From: Streptomyces ferrugineus
GTDB lineage: Bacteria; Actinomycetota; Actinomycetes; Streptomycetales; Streptomycetaceae
Direction: 5' to 3'
Assembly: GCF_015160855.1 (NCBI RefSeq)
Contig: NZ_CP063373.1
Coordinates: 3,286,001 to 3,350,000 of the forward strand
DNA length: 64,000 bases
Every line of letters starts with the position of its first letter. Position 1 is the stretch's first letter. The position numbers and the translations under genes were made by a program. The notes beneath the pieces were generated by a model, which ran no database searches, was not told the origin of the DNA, and saw nothing but the letters and a program-made list of their open reading frames with translations. Below, piece after piece: positions 31,519 through 47,229 of the stretch.

Positions 31519-31905
31519 GTGTCCACTGGTGTGCCGCTGGCGTCCGGCAAGAGCGAGATATTCGAGGTCATCCTGCAGTTCATGCCGGACTGGATCCAGA
31601 TCCCCGTGCTGGTCCTGATCGTGCTCCTCGTCGTCGGTTCGTGGATCTTCAAGCTGAAGCGCAAGATCGACCGGCGGCGCGCCGCCCGCCGGGGCGGGCC
31701 CGTTCAGATGGCCCCCCAGCACGGGCAGGGTCAGGGCGCCGACCACCTGGGCCCCTACGCTCCCCAGCAGCAGGCCCCGCAGCCGAGCGGCGCCGACTTC
31801 CTCGGCGCCTACGCCCCTCAGCAGGCGCAGAACCCGCAGGGCAGCGGAGCCGACCACCTCGGTGCGTACGCGCCCCGGCAGCCCCAGGGCAACGGCCCCG
31901 CGTGA
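31519..31905 (+). CDS. Small single-helix membrane protein with GAD-LG-YAP repeats
   Basis: 128 residues, not recognised as a named family. One membrane helix (IPVLVLIVLLVVGSWIFKL, about residues 28-46), then a basic stretch (KRKIDRRRAARR), then three tandem copies of a GAD(H/F)LG(P/A)YAP(Q/R)Q unit separated by Gln/Pro/Asn linkers. The positive-inside rule places the repeats in the cytoplasm. GTG 31519 has a GAGGGGGA ribosome site. Located between aroE and aroC; a 184-nt gap follows. Confidence 0.75.
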   Translation: MSTGVPLASGKSEIFEVILQFMPDWIQIPVLVLIVLLVVGSWIFKLKRKIDRRRAARRGGPVQMAPQHGQGQGADHLGPYAPQQQAPQPSGADFLGAYAPQQAQNPQGSGADHLGAYAPRQPQGNGPA

Positions 31906-32089
31906 TCCCCGCCGCTGCCCGGCGCCGTCCGTTCTCAGTCCGCCTGGTGGACCGACGGCCGGGTACCGGGGCCGGACGTGGGAGGATCGAAGGTGGCGGG
32001 CCGGGGCCGCGCACCTGGTCGCGCCGTCGACGTACGCGAGGACGTGCGTACGCAGGGCAGTACCAGGGCGCGAGCACTGAGGAGCACCG

Positions 32090-34877
<2,788 letters not shown>

Positions 34878-35011
34878 GTCCGGCGAACCACCCTTCCGTC
34901 CGATTCGCCTGTGGCGATGGGCACTTCAGACCGCCACCGGCCGTTCACCAAACGACGGCCGGGGGCGGTACCGTTCGGTAGCGAGCGGGGTCATGCCCGC
35001 TGCCAGCGTCA

Positions 35012-35932
35012 ATGGCCATGGAAGACGAGACGGAGTGGCACCGGATGCAGCACGCAGTGGGTTCTCCGCTGCCGCCGCCCCATCAGTCGGGGCACGGTTG
35101 GTCACCGGCCGGACACCACCCGGGCGGGCACCAGGGCCCCGCCCCGCAGCAAGGCCCCGCCCCGCACCAGGGCCCCGCCCAGCGCCAGGGATCAGCTCCC
35201 GTACCTCCGCCTCCTCCGGCCCCGGGCTTCACGCCCCCCGCACCGGTCGCGCACACGCCGCCGCAGGCCCACGTCCCCCCGACGCCCGAGACCACGGGCC
35301 ATGTGCCGCTGCCGCCCGGCGGCCCCGTCGGCATGCCGAGCGCCCCGCCCGCCGCCGCGACACCGGACCCGGCGACCACCACCATCGCGGTACTGCTCAT
35401 CGGCCCGGCCGGGGCCGGCAAGACCAGCGTCGCCAAGTACTGGGCGGACCACCGACGGGTCCCCACGGCCCACATCAGCCTCGACGACGTACGCGAATGG
35501 GTCCGCTCGGGCTTCGCCGACCCCCAGTCCGGCTGGAACGACCACTCCGAGGCCCAGTACCGCCTGGCCCGCCGCACCTGCGGATTCGCCGCGCGCAACT
35601 TCCTGGCCAACGGCATCTCCTGCATCCTCGACGACGCGGTCTTCCCCGACCGCCCCGTCGTCGGGCTCGGCGGCTGGAAGCGCCACGTCGGCCCCGGCCT
35701 GCTGCCGGTCGTCCTGCTCCCCGGACTGGAGATCGTCCTGGAGCGCAACGCCGAACGCTCGGGCAACCGCCGTCTCACCGACGAGGAGGTCGCCCGCATC
35801 CACGGCCGCATGGCGGGCTGGTACGGCTCGGGCCTGCCGATCATCGACAACTCCCAGCTCGACGTACCGCAGACGGCGCGGGTCCTGGACGACGTACTGG
35901 CACGCTCGATCGCGAGCCCGCCGAACTGGTAG
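35012..35932 (+). CDS. P-loop kinase-like ATPase (AAA_33) with Pro/Gln-rich N-terminal region
   Basis: 306 residues. Residues about 15-120 are low complexity, rich in Pro, Gly, Gln, His, with four tandem QGPAP-like units. The C-terminal domain has Walker A IGPAGAGKTS (residues 130-139), a SLDDVREWVRSG segment resembling the substrate site of zeta-toxin/T4-polynucleotide-kinase-like enzymes, and ERNAERSGNRRL as lid. A small-molecule or RNA-end kinase is possible; substrate unknown. ATG 35012 or 35018 can start it. Conserved position after aroB in Streptomyces, from memory. Confidence 0.8.
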   Translation: MAMEDETEWHRMQHAVGSPLPPPHQSGHGWSPAGHHPGGHQGPAPQQGPAPHQGPAQRQGSAPVPPPPPAPGFTPPAPVAHTPPQAHVPPTPETTGHVPLPPGGPVGMPSAPPAAATPDPATTTIAVLLIGPAGAGKTSVAKYWADHRRVPTAHISLDDVREWVRSGFADPQSGWNDHSEAQYRLARRTCGFAARNFLANGISCILDDAVFPDRPVVGLGGWKRHVGPGLLPVVLLPGLEIVLERNAERSGNRRLTDEEVARIHGRMAGWYGSGLPIIDNSQLDVPQTARVLDDVLARSIASPPNW

Positions 35933-35953
35933 CCAAGGTGAGTGGATGCCCCA

Positions 35954-36062
35954 AGGGGCGCGGGGCTGTGTCGATATGCGGCTCCGCCGCGCGGGCGCGA
36001 TCAACCCCCACGACCCGCGGACGGCACACAACCCCGCGTGGCACCCGTCCCCCGAACGGCAT
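35954..36062. repeat. Streptomyces-type intergenic repeat
   Basis: The sequence GGGGCGCGGGGCTGTGTCGA and the following ATATGCGGCTCCGCCGCG...GCGCGA stretch match, from memory, a dispersed intergenic element that recurs in many Streptomyces genomes. It contains a CGGCTCCGCCG palindrome and lies in the 213-nt gap between two genes. Not repeated elsewhere in this window. Confidence 0.5.
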
Positions 36063-36145
36063 CCCCCCAACCCGAGCAATCCGGACACCGCCCACTTAGA
36101 CGCCCCCAACCGGCGCCCACCCGGCAAAGCTCCTACGCTCGTGTC

Positions 36146-37252
36146 ATGTCCGAGGTGTACGCCACCCGTCGCTCCCGCGTGAGGGAACGCTGCCAAGCCA
36201 GCGGCAGCGCCACCGCGCTGATCTCCCGTCCAGCAAACGTCCGCTACCTCGCCGGCGCCGCCCCGCAGGGTGCCGTGCTGCTCCTCGGCAAGACCGAAGA
36301 CCTGCTCGTGCGCACCGGCCCGCCCGACGACCGCCCCACCGACGGCCGCCCCGACGAGGCACTGCGGATCCACACTCTCCCCGGTGCCGGAGGCGACGCC
36401 GCCGTCGCGGCGGCCGATCTCTCGGCGGCACAGGGCGGGGAGTGTCTCGCCGTGGAGGAGCATCACCTCACCGTGGCCCGGCACAGAGCCATCCGCTCCG
36501 TCGTGCCGCGCCTGCGCCTGGCGGACCTCGGCAGCGCCGTCGAGCAGCTCCGCGTCGTCAAGGACGAGGAGGAGATCTCCTGTCTGCGCATCGGGGCCGA
36601 GATCGCCGACCAGGCCCTGGGCGAACTCCTCGAATCCATCCTCGTCGGCCGCACCGAACGTCATCTCGCCCTCGAACTGGAGCGGCGCCTCGTCGATCAC
36701 GGCGCCGACGGCCCCGCCTTCCCCACCGCCGTCGCCACCGGCCCGAACGCCGGCCGACGTGCCCACCGGCCCACCGACCGCCGCGTCGAGGAGGGCGACT
36801 TCCTCTCCGTCTGCCTCGGGGCGACGTACCGCGGCTACCGCTGCGAGATCGGCCGTACCTTTGTCATCGGCACGTCCCCCGCCGACTGGCAGATCGAGCT
36901 GTACGACCTGGTCTTCGCAGCCCAGCGCGCCGGACGGGAGAGCCTGGCGCCCGGCGCCGCCTACCGCGACGTGGACCGTGCCGCGCGTCAGGTACTGGAT
37001 TCCGCGGGGCACACGGAGGGCCTTCCGTCGCTGATGGGGCATGGCGTGGGACTCGAAATCGACGAGGACCCGCAGTTGGCTCCCGCGGCCATGGGTAAAC
37101 TGGACGCTTGCGTGCCGGTCACCGTCGAACCGGGGGTCCACCTCCCGGGCCGGGGCGGTGTCCGGATCGATGACACGCTCGTCGTTCGCCCCGAGGCGGA
37201 CGGCGGACCCGAGCTACTCACCATCACGACCAAGGAGCTGCTCGCCCTGTAG
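36146..37252 (+). CDS. M24 (Xaa-Pro peptidase-like) protein with altered metal ligands
   Basis: 368-residue two-domain creatinase/aminopeptidase-P fold protein. The pita-bread domain is recognisable, but the expected ligand in IDLGA reads VCLGA (Cys223), the next Asp is Glu234 (CEIGRT), and the final Glu of GVRIE is Asp342 (GVRIDD). His299 (MGHGVGLE) and Glu328 (VEPG) are kept. Normal length and intact frame argue for a functional, perhaps non-catalytic, protein. ATG 36146. Lies 51 nt before efp, where PepQ-type genes are typical. Confidence 0.85.
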   Translation: MSEVYATRRSRVRERCQASGSATALISRPANVRYLAGAAPQGAVLLLGKTEDLLVRTGPPDDRPTDGRPDEALRIHTLPGAGGDAAVAAADLSAAQGGECLAVEEHHLTVARHRAIRSVVPRLRLADLGSAVEQLRVVKDEEEISCLRIGAEIADQALGELLESILVGRTERHLALELERRLVDHGADGPAFPTAVATGPNAGRRAHRPTDRRVEEGDFLSVCLGATYRGYRCEIGRTFVIGTSPADWQIELYDLVFAAQRAGRESLAPGAAYRDVDRAARQVLDSAGHTEGLPSLMGHGVGLEIDEDPQLAPAAMGKLDACVPVTVEPGVHLPGRGGVRIDDTLVVRPEADGGPELLTITTKELLAL

Positions 37253-37303
37253 GCAGTGGCGTGCGCCGGGGTCGTCCACGTCAGTCCAGGAGATTCCGCA
37301 ACC

Positions 37304-37870
37304 GTGGCTTCCACGAACGACCTCAAGAACGGCATGGTGCTCAAGCTCGAAGGCGGCCAGCTGTGGTCCGTCGTCGAGTTCCAGCACGTCAAGCCCGGCA
37401 AGGGCCCGGCCTTCGTGCGCACCAAGCTCAAGAACGTGCTCTCCGGGAAGGTCGTCGACAAGACCTTCAACGCCGGCGTGAAGGTCGAGACGGCCACCGT
37501 CGACAAGCGCGACATGCAGTTCTCGTACATGGACGGCGAGTACTTCGTCTTCATGGACATGGAGACCTACGACCAGCTCATGGTCGACCGGAAGGCCGTC
37601 GGCGACGCCGCGAACTTCCTCGTCGAGGGCTTCATGGCCACCGTCGCGCAGCACGAGGGCGAGGTGCTCTTCGTCGAGCTCCCGGCCGCCGTCGAGCTCA
37701 CCATCCAGGAGACCGAGCCGGGCGTCCAGGGTGACCGCTCCACCGGCGGCACCAAGCCCGCCACCCTGGAGACCGGCCACCAGATCCAGGTCCCGCTCTT
37801 CATCACCACCGGTGAGAAGATCAAGGTCGACACCCGCACGAGCGACTACCTCGGCCGGGTGAACAGCTAA
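37304..37870 (+). CDS. efp: Translation elongation factor P
   Basis: 188-residue three-domain factor that relieves ribosomes stalled at polyproline. The tip lysine is Lys33 in VKPGKGPAF. No EpmA-like modification gene is in the window; the PGKGP loop is the actinobacterial type thought to act without lysylation. GTG 37304 with AGGAGA 10 nt upstream. nusB starts 1 nt after the stop. Confidence 0.96.
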   Translation: MASTNDLKNGMVLKLEGGQLWSVVEFQHVKPGKGPAFVRTKLKNVLSGKVVDKTFNAGVKVETATVDKRDMQFSYMDGEYFVFMDMETYDQLMVDRKAVGDAANFLVEGFMATVAQHEGEVLFVELPAAVELTIQETEPGVQGDRSTGGTKPATLETGHQIQVPLFITTGEKIKVDTRTSDYLGRVNS

Positions 37871-37871
37871 A

Positions 37872-38306
37872 TTGGCCGCCCGCAACACGGCCCGCAAGCG
37901 CGCCTTCCAGATCCTCTTCGAGGGCGACCAGCGCGGCGCCGACGTCCTGACGGTCCTCGCGGACTGGATCCGGCTCTCCCGGACCGACACCCGGCAGCCG
38001 CCGGTGAGCGAGTACACGATGCAGCTCGTCGAGGGCTACGCGGCGCACGCGAAGCGCATCGACGAGCTGATCGCGCAGTACTCCGTCGGCTGGACGCTCG
38101 ACCGGATGCCGGTCGTGGACCGCAACATCCTGCGCCTCGGCGCATACGAGCTGATCTGGGTCGACGAGACGCCGGACGCCGTCGTCCTGGACGAGATGGT
38201 GCAGCTGGCGAAGGAGTTCTCCACGGACGAGTCGCCCTCGTTCGTCAACGGCCTGCTCGGCCGCCTCAAGGACCTGAAGCCCTCGCTGCGCCGGGACGAG
38301 GCGTAG
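37872..38306 (+). CDS. nusB: Transcription antitermination factor NusB
   Basis: 144-residue helical factor of rRNA antitermination complexes. The family core is clear: ARKRAFQILFEGD, VGWTLDRMPVVDRNILRLGAYEL, and EFSTDESPSFVNGLLGRL. TTG 37872 immediately after the efp stop is the first possible start and preserves the N-terminal arginine-rich RNA-binding helix; translation is likely coupled to efp. A 22-bp hairpin follows. Confidence 0.94.
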   Translation: MAARNTARKRAFQILFEGDQRGADVLTVLADWIRLSRTDTRQPPVSEYTMQLVEGYAAHAKRIDELIAQYSVGWTLDRMPVVDRNILRLGAYELIWVDETPDAVVLDEMVQLAKEFSTDESPSFVNGLLGRLKDLKPSLRRDEA

Positions 38307-38317
38307 GGGTCTTCCGA

Positions 38318-38365
38318 AGACGCGGGAGGGGCCGCAGCAACCGCTGCGGCCCCTCCCGCGTCTTT
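38318..38365. terminator. Strong bidirectional terminator between nusB and bldD
   Basis: A perfect 22-bp stem, 38318-38339 with 38344-38365, capped by an AACC tetraloop. It sits 11 nt after the nusB stop and 105 nt from the end of convergent bldD. The longest perfect hairpin I found in the window. Confidence 0.9.
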
Positions 38366-38470
38366 CTGTACCTCTGGGGTCTCCTCAGGCGGCGGAACGC
38401 CGCCGGGGTGGCCGCAACCTCATGGGTTCCGGCCACCCCGGCGGTACGTTTCTGCTCAGCCGTGGAGCGG

Positions 38471-38974
38471 TCAGCTCTCCTCGGCGTGGGAGACCGCACG
38501 GCGCGCGTCCGCGTCCAGCACGCCCCAGCTGATCAGCTGCTCGGTGAGGACCGAGGGGGACTGGTCATAGATGACGGCGAGTGTGCGCAGGTCGTCCTGG
38601 CGGATCGAGAGCACCTTGCCGTTGTAGTCACCGCGCTGCGACTGGATGGTCGCGGCATAGCGCTGCAGGGGACCCGCCTTCTCGGCCGGGACGTGGGCCA
38701 GCCGCTCCAGGTCCAGGACCAGCTTCGGCGGCGGCTCGGCGGCCCCGCCCGGCGTGGTGCCCGGCAGCAGCTCCTGTACCGGCACGCCGTAGAAATCCGC
38801 CAACTCGGCGAGGCGCTGCACGGTCACGGCACGGTCGCCGCGCTCGTACGAACCGACCACGACGGCCTTCCAGCGTCCCTGGGACTTCTCCTCGACACCG
38901 TGGAGGGAAAGGCCCTGCTGGGTGCGGATGGCCCGGAGCTTGGCCCCGAGCTGTTTGGCGTATTCGCTGGACAT
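38471..38974 (-). CDS. bldD: Developmental master regulator BldD
   Basis: 167-residue repressor of sporulation genes. The N-terminal XRE-type HTH spans about residues 4-70 (GVEEKSQGRWKAVVVGSYERG). The C-terminal domain carries the cyclic-di-GMP signature RxD-X8-RxxD, with Arg114, Asp116, Arg125 and Asp128, so four c-di-GMP molecules can tether a dimer as shown for S. coelicolor BldD. ATG 38974 has GGGGAG upstream. Monocistronic, divergent from pyrR; a BldD box lies upstream (39047-39059). Confidence 0.97.
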   Translation of the reverse strand: MSSEYAKQLGAKLRAIRTQQGLSLHGVEEKSQGRWKAVVVGSYERGDRAVTVQRLAELADFYGVPVQELLPGTTPGGAAEPPPKLVLDLERLAHVPAEKAGPLQRYAATIQSQRGDYNGKVLSIRQDDLRTLAVIYDQSPSVLTEQLISWGVLDADARRAVSHAEES

Positions 38975-39046
38975 ATAGCTCCCCGGACACTGTGTCGACG
39001 CGACTCGCTGGGTTCCGTGCCGCGCGGTTGGTAACTCACTGTGAGG

Positions 39047-39059
39047 TTACGCAGCGTTA
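39047..39059. promoter_or_regulatory. bldD: BldD box upstream of bldD
   Basis: TTAC-GCAGC-GTTA matches the published BldD consensus TNAC-N5-GTNA exactly. It lies 73 nt upstream of the bldD start, where autorepression is known in S. coelicolor. A further GTAAC...GTTAC pair overlaps it at 39031-39050. Confidence 0.7.
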
Positions 39060-39177
39060 CTCTGGCGCGTCAAGCCGAATGGTCCACACCGACGCTTCCG
39101 TGCTATCGGTGGCTGATTGGGCCATGGGGGTGATGAGGCGCGCCTCGGCGGCCTGATACGGTGGATGGCGCAAACCA

Positions 39178-39797
<620 letters not shown>

Positions 39798-39884
39798 CAG
39801 ACAGTCGGCGTACACCCCTGTGGGTACGCCACGCCTCGCCTGCCCGAATTCTCCCGACCTGAACTGCCTTACGGAGCCTGACAG

Positions 39885-40862
39885 ATGCAGCGTCATCTCA
39901 TCTCGGCCGCCGACCTCACCCGCGACGACGCCGTCCTGATCCTCGACACCGCCGAGGAGATGGCCCGGGTCGCCGACCGGCCGATCAAGAAGTTGCCGAC
40001 CCTGCGCGGCCGCACCGTCGTGAACCTCTTCTTCGAGGACTCCACGCGTACCCGCATCTCCTTCGAGGCCGCCGAGAAGCGGCTGTCCGCGGACGTCATC
40101 AACTTCACCGCCAAGGGGTCGAGCGTGTCCAAGGGCGAGTCCCTGAAGGACACCGCCCAGACCCTGGAGGCCATGGGCGTCGACGCCGTGGTCATCCGGC
40201 ACGGCGCCTCCGGAGCGCCGTACCGCCTCGCCAACTCCGGCTGGATCGACGCGGCCGTCATCAACGCCGGCGACGGCACCCACCAGCACCCCACCCAGGC
40301 CCTGTTGGACGCCTTCACCATGCGGCGGCGGCTGGTCGGGCGGGACGCCGGGATAGGGCAGGACCTGGCCGGCCGGCGCATCACGATCGTCGGCGACGTC
40401 CTGCACAGCCGGGTCGCCCGCTCCAACGTCGACCTGCTGCACACCCTCGGTGCCGAGGTCACCCTCGTCGCCCCGCCGACCCTGCTGCCGGTCGGCATCG
40501 AGACCTGGCCCTGCGAGGTGTCGTACGACCTCGACGCCACGCTGTCCAAGTCCGACGCGGTGATGATGCTGCGCGTGCAGCGCGAGCGCATGAACGCCGC
40601 GTTCTTCCCGACCGAGCGCGAGTACTCGCGGCGCTACGGCCTCGACGGCGACCGCATGGCGCGGATGCCCGAGCACGCCATCGTGATGCACCCCGGCCCG
40701 ATGGTCCGCGGCATGGAGATCACCGCCGAGGTCGCCGACTCGGAGCGCTGCACCGCCATCGAGCAGGTCGCAAACGGAGTCTCCATCCGGATGGCCGTTC
40801 TGTATCTGCTGCTGGGCGGAAACGAACCCGCCGCCACCCACACCCGTACCGAGGAGAAGTAA
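39885..40862 (+). CDS. pyrB: Aspartate carbamoyltransferase, catalytic subunit
   Basis: 325-residue transcarbamoylase making N-carbamoyl-aspartate. The carbamoyl-phosphate motif [23 protein letters not shown], the [11 protein letters not shown] segment and [12 protein letters not shown] are all present. No PyrI regulatory subunit is nearby, as in other actinobacteria. ATG 39885. pyrC starts 5 nt after the stop. Confidence 0.97.
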   Translation: MQRHLISAADLTRDDAVLILDTAEEMARVADRPIKKLPTLRGRTVVNLFFEDSTRTRISFEAAEKRLSADVINFTAKGSSVSKGESLKDTAQTLEAMGVDAVVIRHGASGAPYRLANSGWIDAAVINAGDGTHQHPTQALLDAFTMRRRLVGRDAGIGQDLAGRRITIVGDVLHSRVARSNVDLLHTLGAEVTLVAPPTLLPVGIETWPCEVSYDLDATLSKSDAVMMLRVQRERMNAAFFPTEREYSRRYGLDGDRMARMPEHAIVMHPGPMVRGMEITAEVADSERCTAIEQVANGVSIRMAVLYLLLGGNEPAATHTRTEEK

Positions 40863-40867
40863 GACAG

Positions 40868-42154
40868 ATGAGCAAGATCCTGATCCGTGGTGCGAAGGTG
40901 CTCGGCGGCGAGCCGCAGGACGTGCTGATCGACGGCGGGGCCATCGCCGAGGTCGGCACCGCTCTGAGCGCCGAGGGCGCCCAGGTCGTCGAGGCGGACG
41001 GCAAGGTGCTGCTGCCGGGCCTGGTCGACCTGCACACGCATCTGCGCGAGCCCGGGCGCGAGGACTCCGAGACCGTGCTGACCGGCACGCGCGCGGCGGC
41101 CTCCGGCGGCTACACGGCCGTGTTCGCCATGGCCAACACCTTCCCCGTCGCCGACACCGCCGGTGTCGTCGAGCAGGTCTGGCGACTGGGCCGGGAGCAC
41201 GGCTACTGCGACGTGCAGCCCATCGGCGCCGTCACCGTCGGCCTGGAGGGCAAGAAGCTCGCCGAGCTGGGCGCCATGCACGAGTCGGCGGCCGGCGTCA
41301 CCGTCTTCTCCGACGACGGCAAGTGCGTGGACGACGCCGTGATCATGCGACGCGCGCTGGAGTACGTGAAGGCCTTCGGAGGTGTCGTCGCCCAGCACGC
41401 GCAGGAGCCGCGGCTGACCGAGGGCGCCCAGATGAACGAGGGCGTCGTCTCCGCCGAGCTGGGCCTGGGCGGCTGGCCCGCGGTGGCCGAAGAATCGATC
41501 ATCGCCCGGGATGTCCTGCTCGCCGAGCACGTCGGCTCCCGCGTCCACATCTGCCACCTGTCGACCGCCGGCTCCGTCGAGATCGTGCGCTGGGCCAAGT
41601 CCCGCGGCATCGACGTCACCGCCGAGGTCACCCCGCACCACCTGCTCCTCACCGACGAGCTGGTGCGCACCTACAACCCGGTCTACAAGGTGAACCCGCC
41701 GCTGCGCACCGAGCGTGACGTGCTGGCGCTGCGCGAGGCCCTCGCGGACGGCACGATCGACATCGTCGCCACCGACCACGCCCCGCACCCGCACGAGGAC
41801 AAGGACTGCGAGTGGGCCGCGGCCGCCATGGGGATGGTCGGCCTGGAGACCGCGTTGTCAGTGGTGCAGGAGACCATGGTGGACACCGGGCTCCTCACCT
41901 GGGCCGGGGTCGCCGAGCGCATGTCCTTCAAGCCCGCCGAGATCGGGCGGGCGAAGGGCCACGGCCGTCCCGTCTCGGCTGGTGAGCCCGCCAACCTCAT
42001 GCTCGTCGACACGGAATACCGTGGGTCCGTGGACCCCGCGGGCTTCGCCTCGCGCAGCCGCAACACTCCGTACGAGGGGCGTGAGCTGCCGGGCCGTGTC
42101 ACGCACACGTGGCTCCGGGGCAAGGCCACGCTCGTCGACGGGAAGCTCACGTGA
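40868..42154 (+). CDS. pyrC: Dihydroorotase, multifunctional-complex (type I) form
   Basis: 428-residue amidohydrolase converting carbamoyl-aspartate to dihydroorotate. Metal ligands His56 and His58 (DLHTHLREPG), later histidines (VHICHLSTAG, VTPHHLLL) and the catalytic Asp in ATDHAPHPHEDK are present. ATG 40868; the stop overlaps the next GTG. It follows pyrB directly, and type I dihydroorotases often form complexes with ATCase. Confidence 0.96.
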   Translation: MSKILIRGAKVLGGEPQDVLIDGGAIAEVGTALSAEGAQVVEADGKVLLPGLVDLHTHLREPGREDSETVLTGTRAAASGGYTAVFAMANTFPVADTAGVVEQVWRLGREHGYCDVQPIGAVTVGLEGKKLAELGAMHESAAGVTVFSDDGKCVDDAVIMRRALEYVKAFGGVVAQHAQEPRLTEGAQMNEGVVSAELGLGGWPAVAEESIIARDVLLAEHVGSRVHICHLSTAGSVEIVRWAKSRGIDVTAEVTPHHLLLTDELVRTYNPVYKVNPPLRTERDVLALREALADGTIDIVATDHAPHPHEDKDCEWAAAAMGMVGLETALSVVQETMVDTGLLTWAGVAERMSFKPAEIGRAKGHGRPVSAGEPANLMLVDTEYRGSVDPAGFASRSRNTPYEGRELPGRVTHTWLRGKATLVDGKLT

Positions 42155-42720
42155 CACCTGTAATCCTGCTGGCCGCCGAGAAGGAATCGGCCGAGGTCAC
42201 CGACTGGGCCGCCCGCATCGGCTGGGTCGTCGGACTCGCCCTCTTCATCGCGCTCGTCTACTGGCTGATGCGCGAGGGCTGGAAATGGCGCGGCACGCTC
42301 CAGGGCGATCTGCCCGAGCTGCCCGGCGCGCCGGACGACCCCGGCCCGGCCAGACTGAGCATGAGCGGCCGCTACCACGGCTCCACCACCGCCGGTCAGT
42401 GGCTGGACCGCATCGTGGCGCACGGCCTGGGCACCCGCAGCCGGGTCGAGCTCACCCTGACGGACGCGGGACTGGACGTCGTACGCCCCGGTGCGAGCGA
42501 TTTCTTCGTCCCGGCCGCGCGACTGCGCGAGGCCCGGCTCGACAAGGGCATCGCCGGCAAGGTCCTCACCGAGGGCGGACTGCTCGTGGTGACCTGGGCA
42601 CACGGCGACCGGCTGATCGACTCCGGGTTCCGCTCGGACCACGCGGCGGAGCACAACGAGTGGGTCGACGTCATTAACTCCATGATCAAGAACAACAGCA
42701 CGGAAGGCGCCGAACGATGA
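42151..42720 (+). CDS. Membrane-anchored PH-like domain protein in the pyrimidine operon
   Basis: 189 residues: an N-terminal membrane helix (about 23-40, [18 protein letters not shown]) and a C-terminal mixed alpha/beta domain ([34 protein letters not shown]...) resembling bacterial PH-like domains. GTG 42151 overlaps the pyrC stop and the stop overlaps the carA ATG (ATGA), so it is fully embedded in the operon. Conserved in actinobacterial pyr operons, from memory; role unknown, perhaps membrane tethering. Confidence 0.88.
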   Translation: MTPVILLAAEKESAEVTDWAARIGWVVGLALFIALVYWLMREGWKWRGTLQGDLPELPGAPDDPGPARLSMSGRYHGSTTAGQWLDRIVAHGLGTRSRVELTLTDAGLDVVRPGASDFFVPAARLREARLDKGIAGKVLTEGGLLVVTWAHGDRLIDSGFRSDHAAEHNEWVDVINSMIKNNSTEGAER

Positions 42721-43866
42721 CGACCTCCATCCAGGGGACCGCCTCCCAGAGGCACAAGGCGGCTCCCGCCGTACTCGTCCTGGAGGACGGCCGGACCTTC
42801 CGCGGCCGCGCCTACGGGGCCGTGGGGGTGACCTTCGGCGAGGCCGTGTTCTCCACCGGCATGACCGGCTACCAGGAGACCCTCACCGACCCCTCCTACC
42901 ACCGCCAGGTCGTCGTGATGACCGCCCCGCACGTCGGCAACACCGGCGTCAACGACGAGGACCCGGAGAGCAAGCGGATCTGGGTCGCCGGCTACGTCGT
43001 GCGCGACCCCGCGCGCGTGCCGTCCAACTGGCGCTCCCGGCGCTCGCTGGACGACGAGCTGCGCCACCAGGGCGTCGTCGGCATCTCCGGCATCGACACG
43101 CGCGCGCTGACCCGCCATCTGCGCGAGCGCGGCGCCATGCGCGTCGGCATCTTCTCCGGCAACGCGCTGCCCGACGAGGGCACCATGCTCGCCGAGGTCC
43201 GCCAGGCCCCCGAGATGAAGGGCGCCGACCTCTCCGCCGAGGTCGCCACCAAGGAGACGTACGTCGTCCCGGCGATCGGCGAGAAGAAGTTCACCGTCGC
43301 CGCCGTCGACCTCGGCATCAAGGGCATGACCCCGCACCGCATGGCCGAGCGCGGCATCGAGGTCCATGTGCTGCCGGCCACGGCGACCGCCGAGGACGTG
43401 TACGCCGTCAACCCCGACGGCGTGTTCTTCTCCAACGGCCCGGGCGACCCGGCCACCGCCGACCACCCGGTCTCCGTCATGCGGGCCGTCCTGGAGCGCG
43501 GCACCCCGCTCTTCGGCATCTGCTTCGGCAACCAGATCCTGGGCCGCGCCCTCGGCTTCGGCACCTACAAGCTGAAGTACGGCCACCGCGGCATCAACCA
43601 GCCCGTGCAGGACCGTACGACCGGCAAGGTCGAGGTCACCGCGCACAACCACGGCTTCGCCGTGGACGCCCCGACCGACAAGGTCTCCGACACCCCCTAC
43701 GGCCGCGCCGAGGTCTCCCACGTCTGCCTCAACGACAACGTGGTGGAGGGCCTTCACCTCCTCGACAAGCCGGCCTTCAGCGTCCAGTACCACCCCGAAG
43801 CGGCAGCGGGCCCGCACGACGCCGCCTACCTGTTCGACCGCTTCGTATCCCTGATGGAGGGCCAGC

Positions 43867-43874
<8 letters not shown>
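42717..43874 (+). CDS. carA: Carbamoyl-phosphate synthase small (glutaminase) subunit
   Basis: 385-residue subunit. The N-terminal domain has [20 protein letters not shown]; the C-terminal class I glutaminase has nucleophile Cys269 (GICFGNQ) and His359/Glu361 (YHPEAAAGP). It passes ammonia to CarB. ATG 42717 overlaps the PH-like gene; the carB start lies inside its last codons. Confidence 0.97.
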
Positions 43875-47175
<3,301 letters not shown>

Positions 47176-47182
47176 CAGCCCT

Positions 47183-47212
47183 GAGGGGGACACCGGAAAC
47201 GGTGTCCCCCTC
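47183..47212 (+). terminator. Hairpin between carB and pyrD
   Basis: GAGGGGGACACCG (47183-47195) pairs perfectly with 47200-47212 around a GAAA tetraloop, 7 nt after the carB stop and 17 nt before pyrD. It may be a partial terminator or mRNA-stability element within the operon. Confidence 0.65.
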
Positions 47213-47229
47213 TTCGTGAGGACACTTAC

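Noticed and set aside
39060..39177. Intrinsic attenuator upstream of pyrR
   Set aside because: I found no terminator hairpin between the presumed promoter and the PyrR hairpin; translational control is the simpler reading.
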